64,000 nucleotides of DNA from Trichoplusia ni. Lineage: Eukaryota > Arthropoda > Insecta > Lepidoptera > Noctuidae. The notes beneath the pieces are model-generated. The model was not told the DNA's origin. It searched no databases and saw only the letters and a list, made by a program, of their open reading frames with translations. The stretch lies in the NCBI RefSeq assembly GCF_003590095.1, contig NC_039482.1, positions 9,317,657 to 9,381,656 of the forward strand, given 5' to 3'. The position numbers were made by a program, and so were the translations under genes. Positions 11,567 through 22,800 of the stretch are shown one piece after another; the stretch's first letter is position 1, and every line of letters begins with the position of its first letter.

Positions 11567-14500
11567 TTAGAGCATGCGAGTCCTGGTGACGTTTGCGTAG
11601 TACTTAGCTGACGTGCGGGGCGTGCGCGTGCGCATCGGGTCTGTGAAGTTCACGGAGTACAACCCGAACTGAACCCTGAGAGTGAAAAATATATAATATA
11701 ATTAACACCAACAAAAACACGAAATCGATAGATGGAAACACACATCATTTTCAAAAATATATTTTTTATGTTGCAAAACACATAAGCATTATGTGGGTTG
11801 CTGTCTATTTCATAAGAGATCTCTACCAGCAGACCCCTGATGAGAAGAGTTTTTATCATTTTTATAGGAACAGAAGTTAGTGTGTGGGGCAAATACTTCA
11901 CAAATACACCGTGTTCAATTTTTTTTCGGTTTTTCACCATCAACTTACGTATATCCTGACACCCATTCAAAGTTGTCCATCAATGTCCACGCTGTGTATC
12001 CTGTTATAGGGACTCCTTCGTGTAAAGCTTGCAAGATCTAAACATAAAAAATACACCTTAGCCAGGTGACCAGATTACCAGATGACCAGTCCGATTCTTT
12101 CCAAGCTAGAGCAATATTAAATTGATCATATATGTATAGTTCGCGCCAGTAGCTTACCCAGTTTCACTAAGCATGACTTTAGTCATTAGTTCGAAGATTG
12201 AAAGGTTTACTGAACTTGTTCCAAGTAACTCCTGTGGTATTCCACTCGCAGCGTGTCGTCCACATCAGGTCCTAAGGGAATCCCATTCTCCGTGATGAAG
12301 ATCTCCTTCAGGTCGTATGTTGTGTTCAACCAGTTCAGTTGCTTGTGGAAACCTTGAGGCCATATCTGGAAAGGAAAAAGATTTATTTTATTTTTATCGT
12401 TACACAAAACCATCGCTACAAGAATCTAATACGACTCTGATAAAGTGTGTAACAAAAAAAATCATTTTACAAGCTCAAATACGAGCACGTTTGATAAACA
12501 TTTCATACCAGCTACGTTTGAGCCTAACATAAATTGATTAAAAGCTTCCATAGAATTATAAGGCATCGTACCGCAAACCAGTCGTTGACGCTGACCCAGG
12601 AGGGATGACTCTCCATGATAATGCCCATCTCCGAGGAACCTATCAGCGGCCACATGGGGTTCCTCTCTCCAGGGCGCAGGCGTCGAACCAGCCGGCTCGT
12701 GAAGTGTTGCAAAGCAAAGTAGTCGTATGTACCTTTGGGAGATGTTTTGTATTATTGCAGTACAAAGATTAATTCAGTAAGATGAATTTATTTTTTACAA
12801 GAAACGGTGCATAATATGTTCGTTTTGAATATCTGGAAAAAAGTCTGCTTAAAATGTTTTTGCTCGGTTTGGCAAAGTCAAGTCTGTTTACTAATTAGGC
12901 CCTATTTGACTAATATTTTTTTTAATTATTTAATTAAATATTTATTTATTATTGAACTGTTGGAGCTTTTCTTCCTGAGCCACCCAAAGTTAGCTTCTAA
13001 TATTTCTAAATTTCGTTCAAACGCCATTAAACAACATTTTTTGCCGAAAACACTGTTTTATATCTACCTCTAACCAGATCTATTTCTTCAGATGTGAATG
13101 GTGGCAGTCGCGGGTGTGAGTAACCTTCCATTCTTGCATTATCAGCCAGATTTTTTTCCAGTTTGACAGGCCATCCTCCCTCTTTTGAAAAAATTGGATG
13201 TGCGTATCGTCCCTCCTATAAAAAGAATTTATACGACAAAATTATCAAAACGGTGACCGTTAAATTAAGATCTAGATTTTTTTTTCGTTAAATAACGTCT
13301 CTCACGTTATGAATTTAATCCTTGTATTTCGGGGAGTTTCACAAACATTCAATACACATGCACAAAGACTCAGGAAAAGTATTTGTGAATCACACAAATG
13401 CTTCTCCTACGCAAGCAACAGGCTATTTAACGGCGGATATTTTGCTTGATTCGTGTCTTTTTACTAATAAGTAGTAGTAGTACAGTAGTAGCGTATTCAG
13501 CGAGAGTATCACCACATATGTACATACGCACCCAAAACTCAAACATTAAATCAGTTATTTCTTCGTCTTCTGGCGTGGCTGGCTCAAACCAGAAGAAAAG
13601 AGTAGACAACGAGAGCTTTCCTGGAAAACAAACAGCAATTTTCGTTCGCAATGTATACCAAATGAAAGATTATCAGTTTCTTACAAAAAGGGGGGGGGGG
13701 ATTGCAAATTGTGAACCACTTTAAGATAGAGTACACTCACTTACATTTGAAAGGCACAACTACCACATGCCTTGATGTCAGGTAATTAGTCATAAGTGTG
13801 AAAAATCAGATATAATCAAACTCACCATTATATTTACTCCTAAACAGGTCATCATACATTCTATACGCCTTAGCATGGGCGACCAAAACGTTCTTATTGC
13901 ATAAGTACCGTCCAATGTTCGGATCGTCATAGTACGGAGCGAGGAACAGAGGGAAAACCCCTTCGCAGAGAATAAATGGTTCGTTGATAGTGACCCAGTA
14001 CGTGACTCGGTCACCGAACAGAGAGAATACTACTTGCGCGTAGTCTGTGAACCAGTCGACTATAAGGGGGTTGGCCCAGCCACCTGGAGAGAGTACCAAA
14101 AATGGAACAGATGAATAGGGGTGTAGTCCAGAGGAATATTCTGGAAATATCCAATAGAAATTCCTGAGTTCAAAATCACCACACATTTTAGACGTCTTTA
14201 AGTCAAATTAAATCTGCTCGTCTTTTTTCACGGGTTCGTAAAATGTCAAAGACTTTTTAAATGATTATATTATGACATTTTTTTTAATAAATCAAGAAAT
14301 TAAACAATCATTCATTTTGATCGGTTTCTATAAAAGATGAAGGAGAATAAATCATAAAAAAAACATATCCAAAAAGTGAAATATATTCTTAGAAATCTCA
14401 CCTAAGTCTTGTAAAGACTGCGGCAAATCAAAATGATGTACCGTCACAACCGGTTCGATCCCCTTCTCGAGCAGTCCGTCTATCAAATTGTTGTAGTAAT

Positions 14501-17050
14501 TCTTGCCGTCCTCGCTGATGATATTGGGGTATCCTGACGGGAGCAAACGAGACCAGGATATGGAAAATCTGGAAGCAGTTTATTATTAACATTCATGCAC
14601 TTTAAAGGCTTATTCGTAGCTTCTTGCAGTTGAAGGTGTGCTGCTTGTGGTCCTTGGCCACACTGCTGACCTTCATCTTTATTTTTCAGTCATTGGCGCT
14701 GTCATTTGATAACATCATTAATCATCATCATCATCTTTCAAAGGAAGCTTTGGAGAGCGAATGGTACGGAGTGCCGTCAATATAGTTTATTTTGGGTTGC
14801 GTCAAAAAAAGTTACTTTATAGCCCATCATTGGCCTAGCCTTTTCCCAACTATGTTGGGGTCGGCTACCAGTCCAACCGGTTTCAGCTAAGTACCAGTGT
14901 TTTACAAGGAGCGAGTGCCTATCTGACCTCCTTAACCCAGTTACCTGGGCAACACGATACCCCTTGGTTAGACTGGCTGTCAGACTTTTTCAAGCTTCTG
15001 ACTACCTGTAACGACTGTCAAAGATGTAGGAATAACAGCCGGGAACCACAATTTAACGTGCCTTCCGAAACACGGAGGAACTCGTTATGACGAAGATGGT
15101 CACCCATCTACAGACCAACCGCGTCAAGCATAGCTCAACCTGTGATCGTATCACTTATGCGGTTATGGCTTAGTTACGAGCTCCTCTTTACTCCTTACTT
15201 TATAGCCCATATTTAATCAATTTTCTTTTGATTTACAGGTGCCCCAAACAAAATTTTTTCCTATCAATACTACACGTTTCTTTACAATACCATTCTTGTT
15301 TGTAGGTACCTCTCACCTGTACGTGTCCAGCCCTAACTCCTCACACATCTGAATATCTCGTCTCCACAGGTGGTAGGAGTCACACGCCACGTCACCGTTA
15401 CCACCACCAGCTACTATTTCTGGGCGTGTGTGCACTAAATAGTCCCAAATGCTTTCTCCTTTATCTGTGAAGAAGAAAGATGGAAGAAAATAAGACTTAA
15501 AAATCTCATTGCCTGCTATCCCCACCCCCTCACCCACATAAAATCAGAATCATAAGCTTTTATTTCAATTGGGCTCTTTTCCAAGCACTTTCGAAACGTT
15601 ATAATATTGGCGAATCCCCCTCGCCCCATGAAAGAAGGTATTTAAATTTTTCTCACCACTGACGTTCCAGGCCCCTTCGACCTGGTAGGCAGACGATGCG
15701 GCACCGAACTTGAACCACGTCGGGAAACGCAGCGGTTCCGAGCCACAGCAACCCACGAACAACACACTGTGGATACGTTTAATGGATTTATCTAGTCCAA
15801 ATGATGAACAGCTGAGCAAATGCTAATTTTCATGAACAGAAGAATTGAGCATGAGAAGACTAAACAACAAACAGGTTTCGAAAAGGTAGAAACGACTTCA
15901 TCGGGTATAATAGCTCTATTTTAAATGAATATTAAAACACAGAAAAAAAGATTTCTTTATGTAAATACTATTGAAAATCTTGTACAAAGGAATCATAAAT
16001 TAAAGCGATTAATTACATAATTTGTCTTTTATGAGCCACTTTGAAAAATAATTATAATGAGTTTTATCACGCTAATAGCGAAATCCAACGATTGGCGACA
16101 ACGCCACCGGTTCATTTCATAATCAATCCTGTTTTATCCGAATAGATAGTAAAAGTTGGGTGCAGAAAAAACTTTTCACTCTGGAATATTCGGAAATGGA
16201 TCGGAGATGCAAGTGCTGAACCATAAATTAAGCCTTACAAGTGGTAGGACTCGTTCCACAGCGCTGACTGCCAACCTGGACTAGTCAGAACCTTACGAGT
16301 CCTTAACGAGGTGACGGGTAGTGTCATACTCTAACTGAATTAACCTACAACACCGGGCGACGTCAGCGTTTTGTTTCCGACACTGTGGTGCTGTGAAGCT
16401 TTGGAACACGTACCAAACTTACTAGTCCTGTCATTAAAAATGTAACCGCTCGTTGTATGTCGCGGCGTGAATAGTACGGTTAGAGTATGCAAGACGTTGG
16501 ATACTTTTATGCCTCACATTGCCTTCAATCGAAGTACCTTCAATATAGTTTATATTTAACTGCTGCATGCAATCCTACTGCCGCGAAAAAGGTAAAAACG
16601 ATCTGTTATTCGATCGGAGAAATTCCAACAGACAGCGTCTTTAATTATGAATAAAATAACCGAAATATTAACATCTCCTTGAAAGAATTACCATGTTACA
16701 CAAATCACAAAACATTCAATGAACTATGTATATTGCACTTAATTTCCCTACTCAATTAGCATTCCGTAAATATTGTACGGGGGGAAACAATACATTTTCA
16801 TTTGATGTCTTGTAATAAAAAAAAATTAGTAAGAAAAAAATATTGGTACTTCGTAAATCTGATCTTAACACACTCCCGCATAATGGGCATTGATTTAGTG
16901 ATCTAAAGCTCAACTATCAAAACATTGCCAAAATTAAAAAAACGGTATGACCTGGACACAGCTAGTAACGACATAGTAGCAAGAATCACTTCAGTATCTA
17001 ATAAGCATTAAATACAAAAAAACTTACCTGAATACAAGTAAACGGATCAT
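11567..17050 (-). CDS. GH1 beta-glucosidase-like gene C (complete, altered substrate site)
   Basis: Complete 11-exon gene on the - strand, predicted 483 residues. Exons from start to stop: 17050-17028, 15766-15657, 15464-15317, 14568-14402, 14083-13826, 13620-13532, 13215-13068, 12732-12572, 12365-12216, 12037-11949, 11675-11567. The 23-nt first exon (MIRLLVF) joins exon 2 to give the leader MIRLLVFSVLFVGCCGS. Both catalytic glutamates are present (TINEPF and IFITENG), as are VHHFDLPQSLQDL and NFEWVSGYT. However, the segment that reads GMNHYTSR in A and B and ALNHYTTR in D reads ALQHFTSR here: the family's substrate-binding Asn and Tyr have become Gln and Phe. The donor after exon 9 is a weak GTTCAG. 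Polyadenylation signals lie at 11525-11534. The pairing with gene D and the shared exon lengths show a tandem duplication. Function unknown; it may have changed specificity or reduced hydrolysis. Confidence 0.9.
14818..15186 (+). repeat. SINE-like lepidopteran interspersed repeat in gene C intron 3
   Basis: A fairly intact copy running from CCCATCATTGGCCTAGCCTT through CAACTATGTTGGGGTCGGCT, GACCTCCTTAACCCAGTTAC and CGTGCCTTCCGAAACACGGA. I recognise this phrase series as a high-copy lepidopteran repeat; no coding capacity. Related copies lie at 3470-3745, about 130-260, 5860-6080 and 8990-9200. Confidence 0.65.
15767..17027 (-). other. Long first intron of gene C
   Basis: 1,261 bases between the signal-peptide exon and exon 2. 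AT-rich; no ORF, RNA gene or clear repeat recognised. Confidence 0.6.
17028..17050 (-). CDS. Signal-peptide micro-exon of gene C
   Basis: A 23-nt exon encoding MIRLLVF plus two bases, ending at a GTAAGT donor. It joins exon 2 (15766) as AG + T = Ser and completes a hydrophobic leader. Its equivalent in gene B supports it. Confidence 0.85.
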
Positions 17051-17104
17051 CGCACTTTCCACAACTAACCGATGCTTTAAGATGCTATGCTATCTATAGC
17101 ATCT

Positions 17105-17127
17105 AATACTATCTGCCAGATAGTATT
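17105..17127. promoter_or_regulatory. Perfect palindrome with two GATA motifs upstream of gene C
   Basis: An 11-bp arm AATACTATCTG, one spacer base, then its exact complement CAGATAGTATT. It lies 55-77 bases upstream of the gene C start codon. Each arm contains a WGATAR-type site (AGATAG). A second imperfect hairpin with another TATC core lies at about 17080-17102. GATA factors drive many insect gut and fat-body genes; a regulatory role here is inference. Confidence 0.4.
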
Positions 17128-17504
17128 ACATAGAACAAGATTAGTTCCTTGAAATTATCACAGAGGTCGCTTGTAAGATGTGGTTTTAGGGCTCGTTATT
17201 GCTAAAGGAAACCCCCAAGATTTCTATGCGCACTATTACGGTTTATTATTTTCCTCTTTTCTTGCATTTTTAGGCACTCAATTACCGTTACTTGCGGGTT
17301 CATACATAACTGCATGAAAAAATTTAATCTTTGTGAAGATGTTATAAAATTTAGCTATTTAAGCATCCATGCAGACAAAAAGACTTTGTTACAAAACATA
17401 TCTTTATAAAAATAAGGATAACCAATAAAATAAGATAAACAATACACAATAGATGAATTATTACTCTTTATTCTAGTCCCGTTGGATACAGGTGGCAATG
17501 AACC

Positions 17505-17570
17505 GGTCGCGCTGGAGAACATATGGAGAGGCCTATGCCCAGCAGTGGACTGCTATAGGCTGAGATGAGA
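17505..17570 (+). repeat. Fragment of high-copy lepidopteran repeat
   Basis: The phrase GAGGCCTATGCCCAGCAGTG followed by GACTGCTATAGGCTGAGATG is one I recognise from very many lepidopteran loci as the end of a repeat. It borders the gene D stop codon. Confidence 0.55.
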
Positions 17571-17884
17571 TTCTAGTATATCTCTTGATTCTGAAGATAA
17601 AGCATGCGAGTCCTGGTGACGTTTGCGTAGTACTTGGCTGAGGTGCGGGGCGTGCGCGTGCGCATCGGGTCTGTGAAGTTCACGGAGTACAGCCCGAACT
17701 GAACCCTGAGAGGAAAAAAAGAGTCGTGTTATTAAGTAAAAAATAATAAAATCGAGATGGATTGACAGATATAATTATTTTCATCACATCCAAAATTTAA
17801 AAAATCGCAACGGACATACGTTGAGTAGGGTAACGCATGTTCTACACGAGATATCTACCTTTAGGTAGATATCTCGTGCGCTTT

Positions 17885-17965
17885 TGGTTGGGAGTGTCAG
17901 ACTTACTAAAACACACAAATATTCTTTTCTTTACCTTTCCTGTACCGGGGTCGTGGGAACCCTTT
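17885..17965. repeat. Half foldback element in gene D intron 10
   Basis: The segment GAGTGTCAGACTTACTAAAA to GGAACCCTTTCGGACAATTC matches one arm of the element at 4558-4769. Confidence 0.5.
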
Positions 17966-20900
17966 CGGACAATTCCGAATCCCCGGCAGGACCTGTGATA
18001 GCAAAATGTCGTGACATTGCCAGTCATGGGGAGTTACTGTGGTCCCCTTATACCGGACAATAGACCTAGTAAATAGATGTTACCATCATTGATTGTCACT
18101 TACGTGTATCCCGTCATCCATTCAAAGTTATCCATCAGTGTCCACGCTGTGTATCCCGTTATGGGAACTCCTTCGTGTAATGCCTGCAAAATCTAAAGAA
18201 AAGAAAACTTATTGTAATTAGTTTAAATCCAAATACAACGAACATAACTGTTGTAACTACCGTGATAGGAAGTTGAAATGTTGACGAGTGACCAATTTTT
18301 GTTTCCAATCATGAATTTCTTTAGCCTATTTGTTCGGAATGCTCAGTGTGGCTAGTAAGGCTCGTGCAACTGGATTCTCTTACTTCGGGAAATACAGTTT
18401 ACTTAAAAAACAGCACAAATATCCTGTCGCTTCTTTGATAGTTGCGTTGACGCTGCCAGTACCTTCCTTTGCCGGAATCACGGTTTCGCATATTCTAAGG
18501 GTAGTATTTTATAAACAGGTGTTTATACAATTGTATACTTAAAGAACCTAGAAGTATTATATAGGTTAACTGGACCTCTCCCAGATAACTCCTGTAGTAT
18601 TCTACTCGCAGCGTGTCGTCCATATCAGGTCCTAAGGGAATCCCATTCTCCGTGATGAAGATCTCCTTCAGGTCATATGTTGTGTTCAACCAGTTTAGTT
18701 GCTTGCGGAAACCTTGAGGCCATATCTGAAAGTTAAATTAATTTATTTGCAGCATCACTCAGAACTCTCTTAACAGCACTGTACATAGTTTTTAAGTCTA
18801 AAATAAATCGAATATTTTGACTTTAGAAATCTCTCTGTATTTTGTGGCGTTCAAATGTGTCCCTGGGTAGCCAATCTTTTGTTTCTCATGTCATGCCATG
18901 ATCTGATCTGAACATCCCCCTTAGTTCCGTTTGAAACCCTTCACTTACTCAATAGACAACAAAACTTTAATCCAAATGACGTAGACAGATGGTCGACAGA
19001 TTTATTAGAAATGCCTCTTACCGCAAACCAATTGCTGACGCTGACCCAGGAAGGATGGCTCTCCATGACGATGCCCATCTCCGGGGAACCTATCAGCGGC
19101 CACATGGGGTTCTCCTCACCGGGGCGCAGGCGTCGGACCAGCCGCGTTGTGTAGTGGTTCAAAGCATAATAGTCATATGTACCTTTAGAAAATAGCGTAA
19201 TTGTGTTACTTTAATACTCCATTGTGTAGTTTAAGATTAAGTCAGTCAGAATTAGTCAAAACCTAAGTTAAGTCAAAGGGAAAATGGCCAATCTGCAAAA
19301 GGCAAATCAGGCAAATCCTAATATGCCTTAATCTCATTCGAATATTGCACAATTTGATTGTTGAAGTCGAAGACACTGTATTTTATCTACCTCTAACCAT
19401 ATCTATTTCTTCAGGTGTGAATGGTGGCAGTCGCGGGTGTGAGTAACCTTCTCTTCTTGCTTTCTCTGCTAGGAACTTTTCCAGTTTTACAGGCCATCCC
19501 CCAACCTTTGAGTACACTGGATAAGCGTATCGCCCCTCCTACAAAATGACTACAATTACTGGTAAATACTCGTCAAATTAAGAAACTATAATTATAAATT
19601 CTTAACTCATAATTTTATGAAGAGCCCCCGCGCTATGGACAGTCAGGTGTTTGTTGGGGCTTCATCACATACATACCCAAAATTCGAACATTAAATCAGT
19701 TAGTTCTTGGTCTTCTGGCGTGGCTGGCTCAAACCAGAAGAAAAGGGTGGACAACGAAAGCTTTCCTGGAAAAATATTAACAATATGTATGTTTTCATTT
19801 TTTTTATTATCTACGTGGATATGACTGTATTAACCAAATCTAAAATCCAAAAAAATTGAGATGCTATGGGAGATGACACTCAGTAGATACTTGTGCGACC
19901 ACCGCTAACATTAAAACAGATAAAATCAAACTTACCATTGAATCTACTCCTAAAAAGTTCATCATACATTCTGTATGCCTTAGCATGTGCGACCAAAACA
20001 TTCTTATTGCATAAATACCGTCCGATATCGGGATCGTCATAGTATGGAGCGAGAAACTGTGAGTAACTTGCCTCGCATAGGATAAACGGTTCGTTGATAG
20101 TGACCCAGTAGGTAACTCGGTCACCGAATAGGGAGAAGACTACTTCGGCGTAGTCTGTGAACCAGTCGACTATGAGGGGGTTGGCCCAGCCACCTGGAAA
20201 AAGTGACCACTGAATAACGGCTTAGCGAACTTGTTGTGGTATGGAATAAAAGCTAATCGCTTCTACACCTGCTAAACTGGGTGGGTATGGGTAAAGATAA
20301 TATGCCATTTGCCCAAACACGGATGGATGGAATTATTTGGACAACCGTGTAATAAAGCTTTTTAATTGGTCCCTTTTGATTTCAGGAGAACATCTCCTCC
20401 GGAGACAAAATCGATGAAGATGTAATTGATCAGGTTGTATTTGAAACAGAAATAGCGAAATATGTTCTTAGACATCTCACCTAAGTCTTGTAAAGACTGC
20501 GGCAAATCAAAATGATGTACCGTCACAACCGGTTCGATCCCCTTCTCGAGCAGTCCGTCTATCAGGTTGTTGTAGTAGTTCTTGCCGTCCTCGCTGATGA
20601 TATTGGGGTATCCTGACGGGAGCAAACGAGACCAGGATATGGAAAACCTGGAAAAGTAATAATTGGAATGACGTCATTTCCATTCATCTGAGCTTTTTAT
20701 ATAAGGCAATGCTTGTTGAAATTATACTTGGCATAAGTCATTTCCAGGTTTTCTGACGATATCAGTGGTGTATTGGAATAATAAATGTGGGAGAATAAGA
20801 AAGGAACTCATACCTTCGAAAAAAATACATTGGTTCTTTTACTTCGCCTGCGTTAGGATCAAACGTGCATTTCGCGCATAGAAATCCATGCAAAGACCGG

Positions 20901-22254
20901 CAAGGCTACCACAACAAAGTCTTTCAAAAAAGTCTTTGCTTTACATATTTTTATACGTCTTACCTGTAAATGTCCAGCCCTAACTCCTCACACATCTGGA
21001 TATCTCGTCTCCACTGGTGGTAGGAGTCACACGCCACGTCACCGTCACCACCACCAGCTACTAGTTTTGGACGTGTGTGCACCAGATGATCCCAAATATT
21101 TTCCCCTTTATCTAGAAATAAAAAAAGTAAACAAGATAACAGAATATTGCTTGTACAGCACATTCTTTAAGTGGTATCATATATGGTAGTGGTATATTAC
21201 GGTTTTAAGGTAGGTAATAATGTATATAGTGTTTATTTTTAAAATTAACATCAGGCAATGAAGTAACAATAAAAAAGAGACATAAAAAGAATAGAAAAAA
21301 AATCTTCATTGTATTACTTTTTATTAATGTCGAACTTTTAACCTGACATATTAACCAAACATGTTTGTTACCGCCCGTTTGTCCTCCGTGCTCCTAACGT
21401 GCAAGGTGCCTACGGGCACTACTATTACCTATAGATTATAAAAACAGTTATGAAACGTAAAGAATATCTCACCACTACCTTGCACGATGATAAATATATT
21501 ATGATTGGACATATGGCCGAGCTGAGCTGAGCAAAGTCAGATTTCCATATCGAATCTATGCACATGCATATAATAACTTCTGAGCATTGATCACGAGGCT
21601 TCCCTACTGCAGGTTGGCGACTGAAGACTTCGCTATTTTCAAGTGTCTTAGAATAATTTAAAGGCGCTACGCAACTTAGAAAAGTCATACATAAGTCGTT
21701 GAATATAATCGCAAGGCCACCACAAAAAGAAACATGTCAAAAGATAAAATATGATCTAAACAATTATAAGGTAATAAATCACTATACTGTGTTGACTCAA
21801 GCTAACAGGGTAATCTAACTCATCGCGATACCGCCACGGCGCCATTATTTCGTTGTAAAGGATACAAAAGTTAATTCGATGGCAAAAAATACTTGCTTCA
21901 GGAACGCGAGGAAATGGACAGTAAATTTCGCCTTCGATTATTCTAAGAGCTGACTGCCAATTTCCATAGTAGAAAGGCACATTAAGAATCGTGAGAATTT
22001 AACTGTTTTTTTTTAAGCAGGGACTGAATTACCCAAAAATTAAGGTACCTTCATATTTCGGTATCACGTCATACCATTAAATAAGGAGTACCAAAATATT
22101 TGATAACATTAATTTTTTCAGTAGGAAATACGTAGTGGTATATTTTTAACTTTTGTAAATATCGATAGCGGAACCTAAACAACCTAATTGATAAGGGATA
22201 TGTCCTTTATTTGCTGATTGTTACATAATCCATAACTCGTCGGTTGGAGCTCGG

Positions 22255-22490
22255 CGTAGTTTGTGCTATTTGCCGGGGTTGCCTTGCTGTAGGGCGCACT
22301 TTTTCCTCACGTGGGCTACAAATCCACCCATTGTGTATATTCTTGCTTTGGGGCATATAAGGGCTATGTGTGCGTGCACGGTGGATCGCAGCGATTTCTG
22401 CGTCCGCTGCGCTCAGCCCGGACATAGGGCAGCGGCCTGCACGAAGGCCGCAAAGTACGTCATTTGCGCGGCCACCGCCGAATTAAAACT
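22255..22490 (+). mobile_element. Fragment of non-LTR retrotransposon ORF1 (CCHC zinc knuckles)
   Basis: The + frame from 22261 reads a gag-like stretch including DRSDFCVRCAQPGHRAAACT, a canonical C-x2-C-x4-H-x4-C zinc knuckle, followed by a partial second one (YVICAATAE). The GHIRAMCACTVDRS segment before it is typical of R1/Jockey-like ORF1 proteins. No reverse transcriptase follows; the sequence passes into AT-rich DNA. A dead 5'/3'-truncated copy. Confidence 0.7.
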
Positions 22491-22699
22491 TTTTTTTATT
22501 TATTTATTAAAAAGGTACATGGTAAAAAACCTTAAATCTGCTGCAATTTCCAACAGTTTGTCTGTTGGATCTTATTAAACATTATCTACTATCTTATTAA
22601 ATAATATAAACATTTTAACTATTTTAAGCAATATGCGTGTCCTGGCAAGGTGAGAATGGCTAGTGTATACTAGAGAATATGGTGAATTTTATATTATGA

Positions 22700-22800
22700 G
22701 CCTGTAGATGTCCCACGGCTGGGCCTCAGCTCAGGCCACAGACCTCTTCCCGTACAGGGAAAGTTGAAGCATTGATCACTACACTAGGTCACTGCAGTTT
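22700..22800 (+). repeat. Common lepidopteran repeat fragment
   Basis: Phrases CCTGTAGATGTCCCACGGCT, ACAGACCTCTTCCCGTACAG and GAAGCATTGATCACTACACT recall a widespread lepidopteran repeat. No coding capacity. Confidence 0.45.

Larger units (their letters stand above)
17051..17572. other. Promoter side of gene C and 3' flank of gene D
   Basis: Only 522 bases separate the gene C start from the gene D stop. It holds the palindromic GATA site (17105-17127), a possible gene D AATAAA signal (forward TTTATT at 17467-17472), and a piece of a common lepidopteran repeat (17505-17570) abutting the gene D stop. Confidence 0.6.

Noticed and set aside
21756..21980. - strand open frame in the gene D interval as the missing exon 2
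   Set aside because: It lacks the FKFGAA and EGAW motifs and does not resemble the N-terminus of any GH1 copy here.
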